Source of the DNA: Iamia majanohamensis
Lineage (GTDB): Bacteria; Actinomycetota; Acidimicrobiia; Acidimicrobiales; Iamiaceae
Direction of reading: 5' to 3'
DNA: 64,000 nucleotides
Assembly: GCF_028532485.1 (NCBI RefSeq)
Contig: NZ_CP116942.1
Coordinates: forward strand, 682,001 to 746,000
Part shown: one piece after another, positions 32,256 through 41,123 of the stretch
Position numbering within the stretch: the stretch's first letter is position 1
How the letters are laid out: each line of letters begins with the position of its first letter
Position numbers and translations under genes: made by a program
Notes under the pieces: model-generated
Database searches by the model: none
What the model saw: only the letters and a program-made list of their open reading frames with translations
Told to the model about the DNA's origin: nothing

Positions 32256-33587
32256 GTGGCCGAGCCCGCCGACCCCCCTGCTGCCGCCGACGTGCCCGTC
32301 GTGCGCGTGGGCCTGCTCGGCTGCGGCAACGTGGGTGCCGCCCTCGTCGGCCTGGTCGAGCGCCGGGCCGCCGCCATCGCCGGGCGCAGCGGGGTCCGCC
32401 TCGAGGTCAGCCGCATCGCGGTGCGCAGCCTCACCCGCGACCGGGGCGTCGAGGTCGCCGACGGCGTCCTGACCCGCGACGCCGCGGCCGTGGCCGTCGA
32501 CCCCGAGGTCGACCTGGTCGTGGAGGTCATCGGCGGCATCGAGCCCGCACGCGAGCTCACCCTCGCGGCCCTGGCCGCGGGCAAGCCCGTCGTCAGCGCC
32601 AACAAGGAGCTGCTCGCCAACCACGGCGGGGAGCTGGCCACGGCCGCCGAGGCCGCCGGGGTCGACCTGCTCTTCGAGGCCGCCGTCGCCGGGGGCATCC
32701 CCATCATCCGACCCCTCCGGGAGTCGCTCGCGGGCGAGGACATCGACCGGGTGATGGGCATCGTCAACGGCACCACCAACTTCATCCTCACCCGCATGAC
32801 CGAGGAGGGCGCCGACTACGCCGACGCCCTGGCCGAGGCCCAGGGCCTGGGCTACGCCGAGCGCGACCCCACCGCCGACGTGGAGGGCTACGACGCCGGG
32901 GCCAAGGCCGCCATCATCGCCAGCCTCGCCTTCGGCCAGCGGGTGGTGGCCGGCGACGTGTACCACGAGGGCATCGCCGGGCTCACCGCCGCCGACATCG
33001 ACTCGGCCACCCGGCTGGGCCACGTCATCAAGCTGCTGGCGGTGTGCGAGCGGGTCGACGGCCCCGACGGACCCGAGGTCGCGGTGCGGGTGCACCCCGC
33101 CATGGTCCCCCTCCAGCACCCGCTGGCCGGGGTCCGCGACAGCTTCAACGCCGTGTTCGTCGAGGGCGCGGCGGTGGGCGACCTCATGTTCTACGGGCGG
33201 GGCGCGGGCGGCGACCCCACCGCCTCGGCCGTGCTCGGCGACGTGGTCGACGCTGCTGTGAACCTCCGCAAGGGCACCTTCGCCACCGTCGGCATCGAGG
33301 GACGGGCCCGCATCCGGGCCATCGACGAGCAGCGCAGCCCCTTCTACGTCTCCATCGACGTGGAGGACCGGCCCGGCGTGCTCCGCTCGATCGCCGAGGT
33401 CTTCGAGCGCAACCAGGTCTCGATCCGCAGCCTGGAGCAGGACGGGGCCGGCTCCGACGCCCGCATCGTGCTCATCACCCACACCGCCCGCGAGGCCGAC
33501 CTCCAGGCCACGGTGAGCGAGCTGCGCGACCTGCCCGCCGTGCACCGCGTGGGCAGCGTGGTGCGCGTGGTCGGCGACGAGGGCTGA
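32256..33587 (+). CDS. hom: Homoserine dehydrogenase
   Basis: A 443-aa enzyme that reduces aspartate semialdehyde to homoserine. VGLLGCGNVGAALV is the NAD(P) loop. VVSANKELLANHG and AAVAGGIPIIRPLRESLAG are active-site elements; GILNGT-type MGIVNGTTNFILTRM and YAERDPTADVEGYDAGAK follow. Residues about 355-430 form the ACT domain for feedback control by threonine (FYVSIDVEDRPGVLRSIAEVF). The GTG start is set by the promoter and the family N terminus. thrC follows 8 bp later. No thrB lies in the window. Confidence 0.97.
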   Translation: MAEPADPPAAADVPVVRVGLLGCGNVGAALVGLVERRAAAIAGRSGVRLEVSRIAVRSLTRDRGVEVADGVLTRDAAAVAVDPEVDLVVEVIGGIEPARELTLAALAAGKPVVSANKELLANHGGELATAAEAAGVDLLFEAAVAGGIPIIRPLRESLAGEDIDRVMGIVNGTTNFILTRMTEEGADYADALAEAQGLGYAERDPTADVEGYDAGAKAAIIASLAFGQRVVAGDVYHEGIAGLTAADIDSATRLGHVIKLLAVCERVDGPDGPEVAVRVHPAMVPLQHPLAGVRDSFNAVFVEGAAVGDLMFYGRGAGGDPTASAVLGDVVDAAVNLRKGTFATVGIEGRARIRAIDEQRSPFYVSIDVEDRPGVLRSIAEVFERNQVSIRSLEQDGAGSDARIVLITHTAREADLQATVSELRDLPAVHRVGSVVRVVGDEG

Positions 33588-33594
33588 GCGGCCC

Positions 33595-34974
33595 GTGCGC
33601 TACGTGAGCACCCGGGGGTCCTGCCCCGCGGTCGACTTCTCCGGTGCCCTCCTCGGGGGCCTGGCCCCCGACGGCGGGCTCTACGTCCCCGAGGAGTGGC
33701 CGTCGGTCGACGTGCACCCCTCGGTCGAGCGCTACACCGACGTGGCCGTCGACGTCCTCAGCCCCTACGTGGCCCCCGACCTCGGCCGCGACGAGCTGCG
33801 GGCCATGGTCGAGGAGGCCTACGCCACCTTCACCCACGACGAGGTGTGCCCCGTCCGCCCGCTCGAGGACGGCCTCTGGCTGCTGGAGCTGTACTGGGGA
33901 CCGACCCTCGCCTTCAAGGACGTCGCCCTCCAGCTGGTGGGCCGGCTCTTCGACCGCGAGCTGGCCCGGCGCGACGAGCGGGCCACCATCCTCGTGGCCA
34001 CCTCGGGCGACACCGGCTCGGCGGCCATCGAGGCGTGCCGGGGGCGCGACCGCCTCGACATCGTCGTGCTCCACCCGGCGGGGCGGGTGAGCGAGGTCCA
34101 GCGGCGCCAGATGACCACCGTCGACGCCCCCAACGTGCACAACGTGGCCGTCGACGGGGACTTCGACGCCTGCCAGGACCTGGTGAAGGCGTCCTTCGCC
34201 GACGCCGACCTGCGCCGGGACCTGCGCCTGTCGGCCATGAACTCGATCAACTGGGCCCGGGTGATGAGCCAGGTCGTCTACTACGTCACCGCGGCGGCGG
34301 CGGTGGCGCCCGACGGGCCGGTGTCCTTCGCCGTGCCCACCGGCAACTTCGGCAACGTGCTGGCCGGGTGGGTGGCCGCCCAGGGCGGCGTCGACGTCGA
34401 CCGCCTCATCGTGGGCACCAACCGCAACGACATCGTCACCCGGTGGATCGACACCGGGGTGATGACCACCGAGGGGGTGGAGCCCACCCTCAGCCCGAGC
34501 ATGGACATCCAGTTCTCGAGCAACGTCGAGCGCTACCTCTGGGAGCTCTACGGCCGCAACGGGTCGGTGGTGGCCGAGGCCATGGGGGAGCTCCGGCAGC
34601 GGGGCCGGCTCGACATCGGGACGGCCCGCATGGAGCGGGTGCGGCGCATGTTCGCGGCGGCGAGCGTCGACGACGCCGGCACCCTGGCCGAGATCCGGCG
34701 GGTCCACGAGGAGACCGGGCGGCTGGTCGACCCCCACACCGCGGTCGGCGTGGCCGCGGCCCGGGCCGTGCCCCGCGACGCCTCGGTGCCGTGCGTGGTG
34801 CTCTCCACCGCCCACCCGGCCAAGTTCCCCGACGCCGTCGAGGAGGCCACCGGGGTCCGTCCACCGCTGCCGGCGCACCTGGCCGACCTCCTCGACCGCC
34901 CCGAGCGGGTCGAGTCCCTGCCCGACGACCCGGCCGTGCTGGCCGACCACCTCCGGGCCACCCTCGGCGCCTGA
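33595..34974 (+). CDS. thrC: Threonine synthase
   Basis: A 459-aa PLP enzyme that turns O-phosphohomoserine into threonine. It starts MRYVSTRGSCPAVDFSGALL, the longer threonine-synthase class typical of Proteobacteria and some actinobacteria. PTLAFKDVALQ gives the PLP Lys at residue 108. VATSGDTGSAAIEAC is the phosphate loop, and FAVPTGNFGNVLAGWVA follows. NRNDIVTRW and STAHPAKFPDAVEEATG are typical later motifs. It is coupled to hom. The thrB product it needs must be made elsewhere on the genome. Confidence 0.96.
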   Translation: MRYVSTRGSCPAVDFSGALLGGLAPDGGLYVPEEWPSVDVHPSVERYTDVAVDVLSPYVAPDLGRDELRAMVEEAYATFTHDEVCPVRPLEDGLWLLELYWGPTLAFKDVALQLVGRLFDRELARRDERATILVATSGDTGSAAIEACRGRDRLDIVVLHPAGRVSEVQRRQMTTVDAPNVHNVAVDGDFDACQDLVKASFADADLRRDLRLSAMNSINWARVMSQVVYYVTAAAAVAPDGPVSFAVPTGNFGNVLAGWVAAQGGVDVDRLIVGTNRNDIVTRWIDTGVMTTEGVEPTLSPSMDIQFSSNVERYLWELYGRNGSVVAEAMGELRQRGRLDIGTARMERVRRMFAAASVDDAGTLAEIRRVHEETGRLVDPHTAVGVAAARAVPRDASVPCVVLSTAHPAKFPDAVEEATGVRPPLPAHLADLLDRPERVESLPDDPAVLADHLRATLGA

Positions 34975-34980
34975 CCTCCG

Positions 34981-35026
34981 CCCCTCGCCGGCGGTCCGGG
35001 CCCCGGCCCGCAGCCCCGCCGAGGGG
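34981..35026 (+). terminator. Possible terminator after thrC
   Basis: CCCCTCG (34981-34987) pairs with CGAGGGG (35020-35026), with further GC pairing inside. It follows the thrC stop by 6 bp. Confidence 0.4.
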
Positions 35027-35043
35027 CCGCCCGGGGGTGCCGG

Positions 35044-35049
35044 TACCGT
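35044..35049 (+). promoter_or_regulatory. -10 box, probable leaderless promoter
   Basis: TACCGT ending 8 nt before ATG 35058. Confidence 0.5.
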
Positions 35050-35057
35050 CGGGCCCC

Positions 35058-35987
35058 ATGGACCTGCGCATCTTCACCGAGCCCCAGCAGGGGGCCTCCT
35101 ACGACGACCTGCTGGCCGTGGCCCGCACCACCGAGGAGGCGGGCTTCGACGCCTTCTTCCGCTCCGACCACTACCTGAAGATGGGCGACGTCTCGGGCGA
35201 CCCGGGCCCCACCGACGCCTGGATCACCCTCGCCGGCCTCGCCCGCGACACCTCCACCATCCGGCTCGGCACCCTCGTCACCGCGGCCACCTTCCGCCTG
35301 CCGGGGCCCCTCGCCATCTCCGTCGCCACCGTCGACGCCATGAGCGGGGGCCGGGTCGAGCTGGGCCTCGGCTCGGGCTGGTACGACGACGAGCACCACG
35401 CCTACGGCATCCCGTTCCCGCCGCTGGGCGAGCGCTTCGACCGCCTCACCGAGCAGCTCGAGGTGATCAGCGGCCTGTGGTCCACGCCCGTGGGCGAGAC
35501 CTTCACCCACCAGGGCGACCACTACCCGGTGACCGACTCGCCCGCCCTGCCCAAGCCCGTGCAGGACGGCGGCGTGCCGATCATCGTCGGCGGCGGCGGG
35601 CCGCGCCGGACCCCCCGCCTGGCGGCCCGCTTCGCCGCCGAGTTCAACCTGCCGTTCAGCTCCCTCGACGACACCCGGGCCGCCTTCGACCGGGTGCGGG
35701 GGGCCTGCGAGGACGCCGGCCGCGACCCCGAAACCATGACCCTCTCCGCCGCCCAGGTGCTGTGCTGCGGCGCGGACGACGCCGAGGTGGCCCGCCGGGC
35801 CGAGGCCATCGGCCGCCAGCCCGACGAGCTGCGCGAGAACGGGGCGGCGGGGACGCCCGAGCAGGTCGTGGAGCGGCTGCAGGCCTTCGCCGAGCTCGGC
35901 GCGACCCGGGCCTACCTCCAGGTCCTCGACCTCTCCGACCTCGACCACCTCCGCCTGGTGGCCGAGGAGGTCATGCCCCACGTGTGA
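35058..35987 (+). CDS. F420-dependent LLM class oxidoreductase
   Basis: A 309-aa luciferase-like monooxygenase-fold enzyme, most like those using F420. MDLRIFTEPQQGASYDDLLAVARTTEE begins the barrel, FFRSDHYLKM supplies the cofactor-binding Asp-His, and LVTAATFRLPGPLAISVATVD and VELGLGSGWYDDEH give the phosphate-binding Gly loop. VPIIVGGGGPRRTPRLAAR is typical near the C terminus. It stands alone. With the FrhB-like protein it suggests that this organism makes F420, although no F420 synthesis gene is in the window. Substrate unknown. Confidence 0.9.
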   Translation: MDLRIFTEPQQGASYDDLLAVARTTEEAGFDAFFRSDHYLKMGDVSGDPGPTDAWITLAGLARDTSTIRLGTLVTAATFRLPGPLAISVATVDAMSGGRVELGLGSGWYDDEHHAYGIPFPPLGERFDRLTEQLEVISGLWSTPVGETFTHQGDHYPVTDSPALPKPVQDGGVPIIVGGGGPRRTPRLAARFAAEFNLPFSSLDDTRAAFDRVRGACEDAGRDPETMTLSAAQVLCCGADDAEVARRAEAIGRQPDELRENGAAGTPEQVVERLQAFAELGATRAYLQVLDLSDLDHLRLVAEEVMPHV

Positions 35988-36047
35988 GGGATGCGGCCTC
36001 GGCGCGCCGGCGGTGCGGGCTGCGGCGGACGGGGCGGCGGGGGCCGG

Positions 36048-36053
36048 TAGCGT
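36048..36053 (+). promoter_or_regulatory. -10 box upstream of the 30-codon ORF
   Basis: TAGCGT ending 9 nt before GTG 36063, placing the likely mRNA start at the small ORF rather than at the DUF2510 gene. Confidence 0.4.
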
Positions 36054-36062
36054 CCGGGGCCT

Positions 36063-36155
36063 GTGAGCGAGCGCGACCAGCGGACGAGGGCGCAGCGGCG
36101 TCGTCTCGTCGCGGCTCGTCGGCGCACCCCGGCGGCCGGGCGCGGCGGCCGATGA
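36063..36155 (+). CDS. Possible small basic leader peptide
   Basis: A 30-codon ORF, VSERDQRTRAQRRRLVAA followed by a basic end (MSERDQR with fMet). Its TGA overlaps the next gene's start as ATGA, and a -10 box lies 9 nt upstream. It may be a true small gene or a leader that couples translation to the DUF2510 gene. There is no homology support. Confidence 0.35.
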   Translation: MSERDQRTRAQRRRLVAARRRTPAAGRGGR

Positions 36156-37033
36156 GCACGTCGTCGGACCTGCGGGCCCCGGGCGACCGGGCCCGCCCCG
36201 GCGCGCCGACGGGCCCGTCGGGCTGGGCGCCCGACCCCTGGCGGCGCCACCACGCCCGCTTCTTCGACGGCCACCAGTGGACCGAGCACGTCGCCGACGG
36301 CGGCGTGGCCGGGGTCGACTCCGCGCCCGTCGCCGAGCTGCCCCGGTCCCGCCCGGTGCCGCCCGACGCGGCCCCGCCCGACGGGGCCGGGCCCCGCGTC
36401 GTCGACGAGGACGCCCCCGCCGACGACCCCGGGCTCGACCGGGCCCTCCTCCTGCTCGACCTGGTGGCCGACCCCGACGGGGGGCGCGGCCTGCGCACGC
36501 CCGACGAGGCCCTGGCCGGCCGCGTCGCGGCCCCGCCGCCGTCGTGGCCCACCCGGGTCGGGCGCCGGCTCGTGTCCGCCCCCCTGGCCACCCCCAGCCG
36601 GCTGCTCGTGGCCGACGTCGCCGGGGCCACCCACCTCGAGCTCCGACGCCCCGGCCTCCGCACCGCGGCGACCGTCGACGTGACCGGCCCGTCCGGGCCC
36701 GTCGGGACGGTGGCCGCCACCTCGGTCCGGCGGGGCCTGCGCGCCGCGGTGGTGGCGGGGGACGGCACCGAGGTGGGCCGCCTCGAGCAGGTCGGCGCCG
36801 ACGCCGGCATCCTGCGCGTCGTCGGGGGCGACGACGACGTCGCCCTCGCCCGGCTCACCCCGGTGTGGGACGTGCCCGGGTCGCGCCGCCACCTCCCGCC
36901 GGGTGTCGTGCTCGTCGACCGGCGCCCGCACGAGGGCGGCCGCCGGGCCGACCCGGCCCACGGCGACCTCCTCCTCGGCGCCCTCCTCGCCCCGCTGCTC
37001 CTCCTGCCCCCGGGCGCCCCCGTCGACCGGTGA
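36152..37033 (+). CDS. DUF2510-domain protein
   Basis: A 293-aa protein. The short DUF2510 motif GWAPDPWRRHHARFFDGHQWTEHV lies at residues about 23-46, a domain found in many actinobacterial membrane or scaffold proteins. A Pro/Asp-rich linker follows. The C-terminal half is a beta-rich repeat like that of Scramblase/LURP-type domains (LLVADVAGATHLELRRPG, GTVAATSVRRGLRAAVV). It ends with a hydrophobic segment (LLLGALLAPLLLLPPGAP) that could anchor it. Its stop overlaps the next gene's GTG. Function unknown. Confidence 0.78.
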   Translation: MSTSSDLRAPGDRARPGAPTGPSGWAPDPWRRHHARFFDGHQWTEHVADGGVAGVDSAPVAELPRSRPVPPDAAPPDGAGPRVVDEDAPADDPGLDRALLLLDLVADPDGGRGLRTPDEALAGRVAAPPPSWPTRVGRRLVSAPLATPSRLLVADVAGATHLELRRPGLRTAATVDVTGPSGPVGTVAATSVRRGLRAAVVAGDGTEVGRLEQVGADAGILRVVGGDDDVALARLTPVWDVPGSRRHLPPGVVLVDRRPHEGGRRADPAHGDLLLGALLAPLLLLPPGAPVDR

Positions 37034-37776
37034 CCGGGTCGGGGGCGGGGACCCGGGGGAGAGGGCCGGCCCGCCTGTCGTCGGGCACCGCGCTGGTGCT
37101 GGTCGCGGCGGCCCTGCTGGTGGCCGCCCTGGTGGCCGTGGGCCTGGCCGGGTTGGTGCCCGAGCCCGACCTGGGCACCGGCGGGGCGCGGGTCGCCGAC
37201 GCCCGCGCCCCGGTCCCCGCCGGGGCGGTGCCCGCCCCCGGCCTGGTGGACGTCGACCCGGTGGCCACCTTCGCCACGGCCGCCCCCGCCCTGCCCGCCC
37301 TGCCCGCCGGGGACTTCACCGAGGTGGCGGGCAGGTGGGAGGTGGGCGCGGAGGGGGCCGAGGCCCGCCCCGAGGGCCGGGACCCGACCCTCGCCGTCGC
37401 CCCCGCCCCCGGCACCACCGTGGTGCAGGTCACCCTGGAGGTGCCCGCCCCCGGTGCCGGCGTCGTCACCGCCTGGGAGGGCCCGGACCGCTACGTGGCC
37501 CTGGTGGTGGACCCGTCGGGGCGCACCCTGAGCCTCGTTCGCGCCGAGGGCGACGACCGGCCCGAGGTCCTGCTTCAGGCCCGCATCGGCGCCCCGGGCG
37601 GTCGCCTGGTGCTCGCCCTCCGCCGCGACGAGGCCCGGGTGCGGGCCATCGCCAACGGCCTCGACCTGGGCGGTCGGGTGGTGGGGCCGCCCCCGGCGGA
37701 GCAGGTGGTGGGCATGGTGGCCGGGCCCGGCGACTCGGGCGCGGAGGCCCGCTTCGCCGACCTCACCGTGGCCTAG
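37030..37776 (+). CDS. Membrane-anchored hypothetical protein
   Basis: A 248-aa protein with one N-terminal span (LVLVAAALLVAALVAVGLAGLV). A large extracytoplasmic domain follows. That domain is a beta-rich, laminin-G/concanavalin-like fold (FTEVAGRWEVG, RYVALVVDPSGRTLSLVRAEGDD, VRAIANGLDLG). It overlaps the DUF2510 gene by 4 bp, so the two are coupled and could form an envelope pair. Its stop shares CTAG with the convergent glycosyltransferase. Possible sugar-binding role is inference. Confidence 0.7.
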   Translation: MTGSGAGTRGRGPARLSSGTALVLVAAALLVAALVAVGLAGLVPEPDLGTGGARVADARAPVPAGAVPAPGLVDVDPVATFATAAPALPALPAGDFTEVAGRWEVGAEGAEARPEGRDPTLAVAPAPGTTVVQVTLEVPAPGAGVVTAWEGPDRYVALVVDPSGRTLSLVRAEGDDRPEVLLQARIGAPGGRLVLALRRDEARVRAIANGLDLGGRVVGPPPAEQVVGMVAGPGDSGAEARFADLTVA

Positions 37777-39170
37777 GAGGCGGCGGTCGCCGCGTCCGTC
37801 CCGGCCTCGGCCTCGGCGGCCTGGGCCGCGCCGGCCAGGCCGTCGGTCGGGCGGGGCCCCGCTCCTCCCTCCAGCCACCGGCGCAGCAGCACGTCGGCCC
37901 CCACCCCGGCGAGGAGGCACACGGCCACGTCGCCCGGCACCCGGAAGCGCCAGATGCCGTAGACGAGAACGGCGACGGCGAGGACCACGGCGAGGGGGGC
38001 GAGCAGGGGCCCGACGGGCACGCCGCGGCGGCGCAGGTCCCAGGCCCCGACCGCGGCCAGCGCCACCAGGAGGTACCACGACCCGAGGCCCGCGGTCGCG
38101 GCCCACGACGGGAGGCCCTCCCGGAACGAGGCCAGCTCCGCCTGCTGGAAGGGGCGGAACAGGCCCGTCACCCGACCGAGGCGCGCCGCCGCCACCGCCG
38201 GGAGGTCGCCGGGGTGGTCGCGGGCGAAGGCCACGGCGTCGTCGCGCAGGGCCCGGTCGGCCTCGGAGGGCTCGGCGTCGGGGCCGATGCCGGCGCGCAC
38301 GGTGCCGTCCAGGGAGCACTGGTAGTCCCAGTAGCCGATCAGGGTCCCGGAGTAGGTCGACTCGCAGTTGCTGCTGACCAGCACCAGCCCGGCGCCGGTC
38401 GAGAGCGGGACGGGGTGGGTGAAGCGGGTCTGGTTGTAGGCCGCCCACGGCACGACCACGGCCACGGCGGCGACGAGCCCGAGGGCGCCCGCCGCCAGCC
38501 GTCCCCCGCCGGGCGCGCCGGAGGGGCGGCGGCGGGCGAGCGGCACCAGCACCACCAGCAGCAGCACCATCTCGGAGCGGGCCAGGGCGGCCAGCCCGAT
38601 GGCGGCGCCGGTGGCGGCCAGGCGGGCGAGGGTGGGGTCCTCCAGCACCCGCACCGCGCACCAGAGCACGAGGGCCACGGTGAAGGCGGTGATCGTCTCC
38701 GACAGCAGCATCCCGTCCCACAGCCACAGGTTCGGGTGCAGCGCCGCCGCCAGCCCGGCCAGCAGCCCGGCCCGGGGCCCGGCCAGGCGGCGTCCGGCCG
38801 TGAGCACCAGCACCACCGCGGCGGTGCCCAGCAGGGCCGAGACCACCAGGTGCCACGTCGGCGTGCCGGCCCCGAGGAACGACCACACGGCCAGGTAGGC
38901 GGAGTAGAGGGGCGGGTGGTCGGCGGCGGCCCGCTCCACCCCGTCGACCGCGTAGGCCAAGGGCTCGACGAAGCCCTTCCCGTCGGCGATCAGTCCGGCC
39001 TGCTCGTGGAAGTAGAACGCGTCGCCGCCGACCTCGGCGTCGCGGCGGGAGAGGGCGAAGGCCAGCCGCACACCGAGGGCGACCATGACGACGACCACCG
39101 CCAGGGTGGCGTCGTCGACGGCGGCCGCGGTCCGGCGGGCACCGGCGCGGGCCTGGGCGGCGGGGGCCAT
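37773..39170 (-). CDS. ArnT/GT39-like polytopic glycosyltransferase
   Basis: A 465-aa membrane glycosyltransferase of the GT-C type. It has about 10-11 spans. The first loop holds RRDAEVGGDAFYFHEQAG, where the acidic residues are the likely catalytic and metal site. ADHPPLYSAYLAVWSFLGAGTP is the DHPP-like conserved loop. A periplasmic stretch follows, with SNCESTYSGTLIGYWDYQCS, containing two cysteines. It likely transfers a sugar from a polyprenyl carrier to a protein or lipid. ATG 39170 has TACGGT 7 nt upstream. It is divergent from nadC. Confidence 0.85.
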   Translation of the reverse strand: MAPAAQARAGARRTAAAVDDATLAVVVVMVALGVRLAFALSRRDAEVGGDAFYFHEQAGLIADGKGFVEPLAYAVDGVERAAADHPPLYSAYLAVWSFLGAGTPTWHLVVSALLGTAAVVLVLTAGRRLAGPRAGLLAGLAAALHPNLWLWDGMLLSETITAFTVALVLWCAVRVLEDPTLARLAATGAAIGLAALARSEMVLLLVVLVPLARRRPSGAPGGGRLAAGALGLVAAVAVVVPWAAYNQTRFTHPVPLSTGAGLVLVSSNCESTYSGTLIGYWDYQCSLDGTVRAGIGPDAEPSEADRALRDDAVAFARDHPGDLPAVAAARLGRVTGLFRPFQQAELASFREGLPSWAATAGLGSWYLLVALAAVGAWDLRRRGVPVGPLLAPLAVVLAVAVLVYGIWRFRVPGDVAVCLLAGVGADVLLRRWLEGGAGPRPTDGLAGAAQAAEAEAGTDAATAAS

Positions 39171-39177
39171 CGCGGCG

Positions 39178-39183
39178 ACCGTA
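39178..39183 (-). promoter_or_regulatory. -10 box, probable leaderless promoter of the glycosyltransferase
   Basis: TACGGT on the minus strand, 7 nt before ATG 39170. Confidence 0.5.
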
Positions 39184-39264
39184 GCCCCGACCCCGGTGCG
39201 GTCCCGGTCCACGTCGGGGCGGGCGGGGGCCGGCGGCGCCGCGCCCGCGAGCGAGACTGGCGCC

Positions 39265-40140
39265 ATGTCCGCCTCCACCCCGCCCGTCACCGCCGTCCGC
39301 GAGGTCGTGGCCCGGGCCCTGGCCGAGGACCTCACGCCGCTCGGCGACGTCAGCGCCGCCCTCCTGCCGCCCGGGGCCACGGCCGAGGCCGTGCTCCGGA
39401 CCCGCCAGGACGGCGTGGTCGCCGGCACGACCTGCGTCGACGAGGTGCTGGCCCAGGTCGACGCCGCCCTCGAGGTCACCTGGGCGGTGGCCGACGGCGA
39501 CGCGGTGGCCGCCGGCGACGCCCTCGGCCACGTCCGGGGCCCGCTGGCGTCCCTGCTCACCGCCGAGCGCACCGCCCTCAACCTCCTCTGCCACCTCTCC
39601 GGCGTGGCCACCCTGACCCGCCGGTTCGTCGAGGCCGCCGGGCCCGACCTCCGGGTGTGGGACACCCGCAAGACCACCCCCGGGCTGCGGGCCCTGGAGA
39701 AGGCCGCGGTGCGGGCCGGCGGCGGCGCCAACCACCGGGGGAACCTGTCCGAGTGGGTGATGCTGAAGGACAACCACCTGGCGCTGGTCGACCTGGCCGA
39801 GGCGGTGGCCCGGGCCCGGGCGCTGTTCCCGGCCCGCACCGTGCACGTGGAGTGCGACACCCACGACGGGGTGGTCGCCGCGCTCGAGGCCGACGCCGAC
39901 GCCCTGCTGCTCGACAACATGACCCCCGACGAGGTCCGCCGCTGCGTGGCGACCGTCGACGCCCACGCGGCGGAGGGGGGGCGGCGCCGCCCCGTGGTCG
40001 AGGTCTCCGGCGGCATCACCCTCACCACCGTGGGCTCCTACGCGGGCACCGGCGCCGACCTGGTGTCCTCCGGCGCCCTCACCATGTCCGCCCCCAGCCT
40101 CGACGTGGGCCTCGACGTCACCAGCACCCACGCCCCCTGA
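39265..40140 (+). CDS. nadC: Nicotinate-nucleotide pyrophosphorylase (carboxylating)
   Basis: A 291-aa enzyme that makes nicotinate mononucleotide from quinolinate and PRPP in NAD synthesis. ALAEDLTPLGDVSAALLP starts the barrel. ERTALNLLCHLSGVAT and DTRKTTPGLRALEKAAVRAGGG provide the substrate-binding Arg/Lys and His. VMLKDNHLAL, HVECDT and LLLDNMTPDEV line the active site. Length is normal. A GAGACT box is 6 nt before the ATG. coaX follows after 111 bp. No nadA or nadB is in the window. Confidence 0.96.
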   Translation: MSASTPPVTAVREVVARALAEDLTPLGDVSAALLPPGATAEAVLRTRQDGVVAGTTCVDEVLAQVDAALEVTWAVADGDAVAAGDALGHVRGPLASLLTAERTALNLLCHLSGVATLTRRFVEAAGPDLRVWDTRKTTPGLRALEKAAVRAGGGANHRGNLSEWVMLKDNHLALVDLAEAVARARALFPARTVHVECDTHDGVVAALEADADALLLDNMTPDEVRRCVATVDAHAAEGGRRRPVVEVSGGITLTTVGSYAGTGADLVSSGALTMSAPSLDVGLDVTSTHAP

Positions 40141-40251
40141 CCCCCACGCGCACCGACGGGCAGATTTCCCGGGTCGGCGGGGCGACGAGCATGCTGGTCC
40201 GGGGTCGCCCCGGGGCGGCCGCGACCTCGTCCCGACCCCGAGGAGGCTCCG

Positions 40252-41064
40252 GTGCTGCTCGCCATCGACGTCGGCAACACCCAGACCGTCATCGGCCTCT
40301 ACCGCGGAGCCGACGCCGACGAGCCCGCCGCCGAGGGCACCTCGCGCTGCGAGCAGGGCCTGCTCGACCACTGGCGCATCGCCACCAACGCAGCCCGCAC
40401 CGCCGACGAGCACGCCCTCGTCGTGCAGGAGTTCCTCGGCTTCCACGGGTTCTCCTTCGACGACGACATCGACGGCATCGTCATCTCCTCGGTGGTGCCC
40501 CGGGCCACCGCCGCCTTCCGGGAGATGACCGAGCGCTACTTCGGGTTCCGCCCGGTGGTCATCGAGCCGGGGGTGCGGACCGGCATGCCCGTGCTCACCG
40601 ACAACCCCCGCGAGGTGGGCGCCGACCGCATCGCCAACGCGGTGGCCGCCATCGACGTCTACGGCGGGCCCGCGGTCGTCATCGACTTCGGCACGGCCAC
40701 CACCTACGACGCCATCTCGGCCGACGGCGAGCTGCTCGGCTGTGCCATCGCCCCCGGCATCGACATCAGCCTCGACGCCCTCTACCAGCGGGCCGACGCC
40801 CTCCGTCGCATCGAGCTGGTCGAGCCCCGCAGCGTGGTCGGCCGCACGACCGTCGACGCCCTCCAGGCCGGGGCCATCTACGGCTTCGCGGGCCAGGTCG
40901 ACGGCATCGTGGACCGCATGGTCGACGAGGTCGGCGACGACGCCACCATCCTCGCCACCGGCGGCCTGGCCTCCCTGATCGCCCCCTACACCCGCACCAT
41001 CGAGCACATCGAGCCCTGGCTCACCCTCCACGGGCTCCGCCTCGTGTTCGCCAAGAACCTCTGA
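40252..41064 (+). CDS. coaX: Type III pantothenate kinase
   Basis: A 270-aa ASKHA-fold kinase that phosphorylates pantothenate, the first CoA step. The nucleotide loop LLAIDVGNTQTVIGLY is at the N terminus. PVLTDNPREVGADRIANAVAA binds pantothenate and includes the GADR signature. VVIDFGTATTYDAI supplies the second phosphate loop. GTG 40252 has a clear GAGGAGG site 6 nt upstream. lysS follows 59 bp downstream, matching the common coaX-lysS order. Confidence 0.96.
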   Translation: MLLAIDVGNTQTVIGLYRGADADEPAAEGTSRCEQGLLDHWRIATNAARTADEHALVVQEFLGFHGFSFDDDIDGIVISSVVPRATAAFREMTERYFGFRPVVIEPGVRTGMPVLTDNPREVGADRIANAVAAIDVYGGPAVVIDFGTATTYDAISADGELLGCAIAPGIDISLDALYQRADALRRIELVEPRSVVGRTTVDALQAGAIYGFAGQVDGIVDRMVDEVGDDATILATGGLASLIAPYTRTIEHIEPWLTLHGLRLVFAKNL

Positions 41065-41123
41065 CCCCTGCGCCGTCGCCCGCCCGCCAGACTGCACCCA
41101 CCGTCCCCGTCCCCCCGAGCCCC

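Noticed and set aside
35971-41097. A 1708-codon open frame on the minus strand
   Set aside because: It runs antisense to coaX, nadC and others; its translation is low-complexity Arg/Gly/Pro/Ala, as expected for GC-rich shadow frames.
41065-41123. T-box or L-box before lysS
   Set aside because: The gap is only 59 bp, too short for either element, and no T-box bulge sequence is seen.
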